Shown here: positions 60,389 to 64,000 of the stretch, piece after piece | Position numbering within the stretch: the first letter of the stretch is position 1 | Layout of the letters: each line of letters starts with the position of its first letter | NCBI RefSeq assembly: GCF_014334135.1 | Contig: NZ_CP060497.1 | Span: 1,612,001 to 1,676,000 of the forward strand | Direction: 5' to 3' | From: Olivibacter sp. SDN3 | Lineage (GTDB): Bacteria; Bacteroidota; Bacteroidia; Sphingobacteriales; Sphingobacteriaceae | DNA length: 64,000 bases | Notes under the pieces: model-generated | Databases searched by the model: none | What the model was told of the DNA's origin: nothing | The model's input: only the letters and a program-made list of their open reading frames with translations | Made by a program: the position numbers and the translations under genes

Positions 60389-61579
60389 ATGTACAAAACA
60401 CTTCAACCCGTATTACAGAAAGAGTTGGCCGATATAGAGCAGGCTGGTTTATATAAGCGTGAACGTATCATTGTTTCTCCACAGGGAGCAGATATAAAAG
60501 TTCAGGGTGATGCGGAAGTAGTAAATTTCTGCGCAAATAATTATTTGGGTCTATCTTCCCATCCAACGGTGATCGCCGCGGCAAAAGACGCAATTGATAC
60601 GTATGGCTACGGTATGTCTTCTGTGAGATTTATCTGTGGCACGCAGGATATACATAAGGAACTGGAAACGAAGATTTCTCAGTTTTTGGGCACGGAAGAT
60701 ACGATTTTGTATGCAGCGGCTTTTGATGCAAACGGTGGAGTTTTTGAACCCTTATTTACAGCAGAAGACGCTATCATTTCTGATGAGTTGAACCATGCTT
60801 CGATTATTGATGGCGTTCGTTTGTGTAAAGCGCAACGTTTCCGCTATAAAAATGCAGATATGGAGGACTTGGAAAAGCAACTGATCGCGGCTAAAGATGC
60901 ACGGCATCGCATTATTGTCACCGATGGTGCTTTTTCCATGGACGGTGTGATCGCTCCTCTTGACAAGATTTGCGACTTAGCTGATAAGTATGAGGCATTG
61001 GTAATGATTGATGAGTCTCACTGTACTGGTTTTATAGGAAAAACAGGTAGAGGTACACATGAACATTTTAATGTAATCGATAGGGTAGATATTATCACAG
61101 GTACCTTAGGTAAGGCGTTAGGCGGTGCATCAGGAGGTTTTACTTCCGGGAAAAAAGAAATTATAGATATGTTGAGACAGCGTTCAAGACCTTATCTGTT
61201 TTCCAATACATTAGCTCCTGCCATTGCTGGCGCTTCCGTTGCTGTGCTTGATATGCTAAGTGAGACAACCGAGCTGCGCGATCAATTGGAGTATAATACC
61301 AAATATTTCAGAGAGCAAATGACGGCTGCCGGTTTTGACATAAAACCAGGCTTCCATCCTATCGTGCCCGTAATGCTTTATGATGCAAAGTTGGCACAGA
61401 AATTTGCAGCCAGAATGTTGGAAGAAGGTATTTATGTTATAGGTTTTTACTACCCCGTGGTGCCAAAAGAGAAAGCCCGCATTCGTGTGCAGCTGTCAGC
61501 AGCCCACAATCAAACACATTTAGACAAAGCAATTGCCGCGTTTACTAAAGTAGGAAAGGAATTGGGGGTAATAAATTAG
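60389..61579 (+). CDS. kbl: Glycine C-acetyltransferase (2-amino-3-ketobutyrate CoA ligase)
   Basis: 396 residues from the ATG at 60389 ([22 protein letters not shown]); the open frame upstream crosses a repeat and is rejected. It matches E. coli Kbl over its whole length: [48 protein letters not shown], with the PLP lysine in [15 protein letters not shown] (~240-254). It cleaves 2-amino-3-ketobutyrate with CoA to glycine and acetyl-CoA in threonine breakdown. The partner tdh is not next to it. Serine palmitoyltransferase shares the fold, but the Kbl-like motifs favour this call. Confidence 0.93.
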   Translation: MYKTLQPVLQKELADIEQAGLYKRERIIVSPQGADIKVQGDAEVVNFCANNYLGLSSHPTVIAAAKDAIDTYGYGMSSVRFICGTQDIHKELETKISQFLGTEDTILYAAAFDANGGVFEPLFTAEDAIISDELNHASIIDGVRLCKAQRFRYKNADMEDLEKQLIAAKDARHRIIVTDGAFSMDGVIAPLDKICDLADKYEALVMIDESHCTGFIGKTGRGTHEHFNVIDRVDIITGTLGKALGGASGGFTSGKKEIIDMLRQRSRPYLFSNTLAPAIAGASVAVLDMLSETTELRDQLEYNTKYFREQMTAAGFDIKPGFHPIVPVMLYDAKLAQKFAARMLEEGIYVIGFYYPVVPKEKARIRVQLSAAHNQTHLDKAIAAFTKVGKELGVIN

Positions 61580-61605
61580 TCATATCACCTGCAAGGGTTT
61601 TAAAC

Positions 61606-61636
61606 TTGCACGTGAAGGTGAGTTTATCTAAGTTTG
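61606..61636 (+). promoter_or_regulatory. Promoter of pheS
   Basis: TTG (61606-61608), a 20-nt spacer and TAAGTTTG (61629-61636). The block TTTATCTAAGTTTG is identical to that in the gltX and prfA promoters, but the rest of the 120-bp repeat is absent. The leader is about 80 nt. Confidence 0.7.
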
Positions 61637-61718
61637 CACACACAATAAATGCAGGGTGCCTCTTCGAAAAAATGAGAGATATCTGCTCGCAAATTATCCC
61701 AAGATATCTGTGAAAAAA

Positions 61719-62765
61719 ATGAGTAATATACAAGAGAAAATAGATCACTATACCGCAGAGTTAAAAAACTGGAAACCAACATCTGCGCAGGAGGTGGAAG
61801 ACTTTAGGTTAAGGTTCTTGGTGGCAAAGGGTATTCTGAAAAATTTGTTCGAAGAGTTTAAGGGAGTTTCGAATGAAGAAAAACGTGTGTTGGGGAAAGT
61901 GCTCAATGGGTTTAAACAAGCCGTAGAGGCAAGGTTTAACGAGATGAAAGTAAAATTTGGCGAAACACAATTGTCAACCAAACAAAATGTTTCACAGGAC
62001 TTAACATTGCCTGGACCAGGATTTACTATTGGCGGCCGCCACCCACTTTCGTTGGTTAGAAAAGAGATTGTGGAGATTTTTAAAAAGCTTGGATTTATAG
62101 TTGCAGAGGGACCGGAGATTGAAGATGATTGGCATAATTTTACGGCACTGAATTTTCCAGAAGAACATCCTGCGCGCGATATGCAGGATACCTTTTTTAT
62201 CCGGAAGCAACAAGGGAACGATATTGCATTGCGTACACATACTTCTTCGGTACAAGTTCGTATGATGGAAAATGGTAAACCGCCCTTCCGAGCAATTATG
62301 CCGGGAAGGGTTTATAGAAACGAGGCTATTTCTGCCCGAGCCCATTGTTTTTTCCACCAGATAGAGGGCTTGTATATAGATGAAGGGGTTTCGTTTGCTG
62401 ACTTGAAGCAAACCCTTTTCCACTTTGTACAGGAGCTTTATGGAGAGGGTACCAAGGTGCGTTTCAGACCTTCTTATTTTCCCTTTACCGAGCCTTCGGC
62501 GGAGATGGATATTTCTTGTACTATCTGTAAGGGTGCAGGATGTAATATGTGTAAATACACAGGTTGGGTGGAGATTCTAGGTTGTGGGATGGTAGACCCC
62601 AATGTATTGGAAAATAGTGGTATAGACTCGAAAAAATATACAGGATTTGCTTTTGGGATGGGAATTGAGCGCATTGCCAACTTAAAATACGAAATTAAAG
62701 ATTTAAGGTTGTTTTCAGAAAATGACATTCGTTTCCTAAGACAGTTCGAAACGGAAATTATTTAG
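61719..62765 (+). CDS. pheS: Phenylalanine-tRNA ligase alpha subunit
   Basis: 348 residues from the ATG at 61719 (MSNIQEKIDHYTAELKNW); an in-frame GTG at 61656 would add 21 unrelated residues. N-terminal coiled coil, then class II motifs: TLPGPGFTIGGRHPLSLVRKEIVEIFKKLGF, GPEIEDDWHNFTALNFPEEHPARDMQDTFF, RTHTSSVQVRMM, and motif 3 in GFAFGMGIERIANLKY. pheT is not adjacent in this window, which is common in this phylum. A lipoprotein gene follows after 10 nt. Confidence 0.97.
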   Translation: MSNIQEKIDHYTAELKNWKPTSAQEVEDFRLRFLVAKGILKNLFEEFKGVSNEEKRVLGKVLNGFKQAVEARFNEMKVKFGETQLSTKQNVSQDLTLPGPGFTIGGRHPLSLVRKEIVEIFKKLGFIVAEGPEIEDDWHNFTALNFPEEHPARDMQDTFFIRKQQGNDIALRTHTSSVQVRMMENGKPPFRAIMPGRVYRNEAISARAHCFFHQIEGLYIDEGVSFADLKQTLFHFVQELYGEGTKVRFRPSYFPFTEPSAEMDISCTICKGAGCNMCKYTGWVEILGCGMVDPNVLENSGIDSKKYTGFAFGMGIERIANLKYEIKDLRLFSENDIRFLRQFETEII

Positions 62766-62775
62766 GTGAAAAACA

Positions 62776-63183
62776 ATGAAAACGCTTCGCTGCTTGTTCG
62801 TCCCTTTGGTTTTGGCGATTTGTGCCTGCCAAAAGGATTATTACGGTATTCCGGAAGTGTTCGTGAATGAAGTTTTTTCCTTAAATGAATATCACCAGTT
62901 AGTTGCGGCAGGGGGCTATGCAACTTCTGCCAGAGGAGGTGTTGCTGGTATTTTGGTTTATAATACGGGGAACGGTATTGTGGCTTTTGATAGGTGTAGT
63001 ACTGTTAATCCAGAAAAAAGATGTGCTGTGGAAGTCGATTCAACAGGGATTATCATAGTTGATCCATGTAGCGAAGCGAAGTTTGATATCAGAAATGGTA
63101 TGCCCTCAAAAGCACCGGCTGAGCGGCCACTGAAACCTTACGAAGTTAGATGGGAGGGAAACATTATTAGAGTTTTAAACTAG
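62776..63183 (+). CDS. Rieske-like lipoprotein lacking cluster ligands
   Basis: 135 residues with a lipobox (AICAC, Cys18). The second half follows the layout of the small Rieske-domain lipoproteins of Bacteroidota: GGVAGILVYNTGNGIVAFDRCSTVNPEKRC, VEVDSTGIIIVDPCSEAKFDIRNG, then PAERPLKPYEVRWEGNIIRV. In a functional Rieske site CxH and CxxH bind the cluster; here they read CST and CSEA, so both His are missing. A structural domain without a [2Fe-2S] cluster is likely. It lies 10 nt after pheS and 4 nt before the TetR gene. Fold assignment is my inference. Confidence 0.65.
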   Translation: MKTLRCLFVPLVLAICACQKDYYGIPEVFVNEVFSLNEYHQLVAAGGYATSARGGVAGILVYNTGNGIVAFDRCSTVNPEKRCAVEVDSTGIIIVDPCSEAKFDIRNGMPSKAPAERPLKPYEVRWEGNIIRVLN

Positions 63184-63187
63184 CTAG

Positions 63188-63769
63188 ATGGAAGCAGATA
63201 AAATAAAAGAAAGCATTAAACGATCGGCCAAAGAGCTTTTTAGGCGTTACGGTTACAATAAAACCAGCGTAAATGAAATCGCGAAAAAAGCAAAAATTGC
63301 TAAAGCGACCATTTATAAATATTTTGACAGTAAAGAGATGGTGCTACATGCCATCCTAATGGATTATATACGCGTTGGTGTTGATGATTTAATTCATAAC
63401 CCGAGTACGGAGACAGATCAGGAAACGTACTTAAGTAACCTTATCCTAAAGGTTAGTAGGCTGACTTACACCATTTGCAATGAGTTTATTGGATGGGATT
63501 TTATACGCGAATCAGCCAATGCGCAGGAGTACCTAAAAACACTCTCAGATGATTTGGAAAATTTACTGATCAGCTCTTTTAATGAAAGTAGCGTAATAGA
63601 TTCCCGTATACCTAAGGAAAACCTAGTGTTCCTGATAAAATCAAGTAAGAGTATTGTTTTTTCTTTTGCTTTTACTGCAGTCAGTGTAGCCGACGTGCGC
63701 AAGTATTTTGTTTCTTTCCAAAAAGAATTGCTACCGTACCTTGTGAAAGCTACTGTAAGGAACAGTTAG
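63188..63769 (+). CDS. TetR/AcrR family transcriptional regulator
   Basis: 193 residues. The N-terminal HTH is canonical: AKELFRRYGYNKTSVNEIAKKAKIAKATIYKYFDSKEMVLHAIL (~13-56). The C-terminal ligand domain is all-helical and not informative. It starts 4 nt after the Rieske-like gene, so it appears to be co-transcribed with pheS; its targets are not evident. Convergent with the symporter gene. Confidence 0.93.
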   Translation: MEADKIKESIKRSAKELFRRYGYNKTSVNEIAKKAKIAKATIYKYFDSKEMVLHAILMDYIRVGVDDLIHNPSTETDQETYLSNLILKVSRLTYTICNEFIGWDFIRESANAQEYLKTLSDDLENLLISSFNESSVIDSRIPKENLVFLIKSSKSIVFSFAFTAVSVADVRKYFVSFQKELLPYLVKATVRNS

Positions 63770-63788
63770 CCGAAGAAAGACAGTTTCG

Positions 63789-64000
63789 TTACCGATTTGG
63801 TAATTCGCTTGGCCGGCCTAAAATGTTTCTGATATATTGTATCATTAAAGCAATGATCACGACAAAAACGCAACCTACCAAATTGAGCCATAAAAATGCC
63901 ATCAGATCAAATTTCCAGCATAAAATAACGAGCGCTTCTGTAAGGATGGCAGCAACGAACGTAGCTGTTCCTTGGACGTATTTCAGGTAAAAGGCGACAA
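63789..64000 (-). CDS. Sodium:solute symporter family protein, C-terminal fragment (5' end outside window)
   Basis: Minus-strand frame open from the right edge to the stop at 63789-63791; 69 residues. It shows two C-terminal membrane helices (FVAAILTEALVILCW and FLWLNLVGCVFVVIIALMI) after FYLKYVQGTA, a pattern typical of the end of SSS-family Na+/solute symporters, and a short basic cytoplasmic tail. Substrate cannot be told from this part. Confidence 0.7.
   Translation of the reverse strand, partial: VAFYLKYVQGTATFVAAILTEALVILCWKFDLMAFLWLNLVGCVFVVIIALMIQYIRNILGRPSELPNR

Noticed and set aside
1-64000. CRISPR arrays, prophage, transposase genes or integrative elements
   Set aside because: No regularly spaced repeats, no transposase, integrase or phage structural genes, and no tRNA-associated direct repeats were seen; the tRNA-Asp pair is a duplication rather than an attachment-site pair.

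Overview
The window is a chromosomal segment of a Bacteroidota bacterium, most likely a member of the Sphingobacteriaceae. The evidence is the SusC/SusD pairs, the Bacteroidota-specific families (DUF5686, DUF2911, DUF4397, GH144-type 'glucoamylase' lipoproteins), lipoboxes on many exported proteins, and promoters that fit the Bacteroidota pattern (TTG/TTTG, 18-21 nt, TAnnTTTG). I see no phage, insertion sequence, CRISPR array or rRNA.

Region 1 (1-14.9 kb) is carbohydrate-utilisation DNA. It opens with the tail of one SusD gene and a lipoprotein metallophosphoesterase, closed by a terminator. A complete locus follows: SusC, SusD, a GH144-type glucanase, two tandem paralogous GH43 proteins with discoidin and FN3-like tails, a GH3 beta-glucosidase and a DUF4397 lipoprotein. 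GH144 plus GH3 points to a beta-1,2-linked glucan or a similar beta-glucan; the GH43 pair suggests extra side-chain sugars. No dedicated regulator is visible.

Region 2 (14.9-32.3 kb) is mostly housekeeping: a 50-residue membrane protein, DoxX, an LD-carboxypeptidase, metG, and the threonine operon thrA-thrB-thrC on the minus strand. A previously unlisted Thr/Ile-rich leader peptide and a terminator precede thrA, the layout of a classical attenuator. A parS-like palindrome and frr lie beyond, then an S9 peptidase, gltX-rsgA, and an overlapping histidine kinase / DinB / thioesterase operon.

Region 3 (32.5-47.8 kb) holds a FucP-type sugar transporter with a GH123/DUF4091 protein, a DUF2911 protein, ffh, a YifB/ComM ATPase, the ribosomal operon rplM-rpsI-rpsB-tsf (minus strand), a VanX-like dipeptidase, a MATE exporter, two identical-looking tRNA-Asp genes, prfA and lpxH.

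Region 4 (47.8-64 kb) holds a GH2 enzyme, a prolyl oligopeptidase, a TraB/GumN protein, xseA-xseB, a DUF5686 outer-membrane protein, a Crp/Fnr regulator, a second DinB protein, kbl, then pheS with a degenerate Rieske-like lipoprotein and a TetR regulator, and finally the 3' end of a sodium:solute symporter.

The main non-coding signals are: (i) the thr attenuator; (ii) a ~120-bp repeat carrying a promoter and hairpins, placed in the same orientation upstream of gltX and prfA, with its promoter core also in front of pheS; (iii) a second repeat family at 46.86 and 60.21 kb built around inverted repeats; (iv) a parS-like 16-mer; and (v) -7 boxes abutting the start codons of gltX and xseA, which predict leaderless mRNAs.
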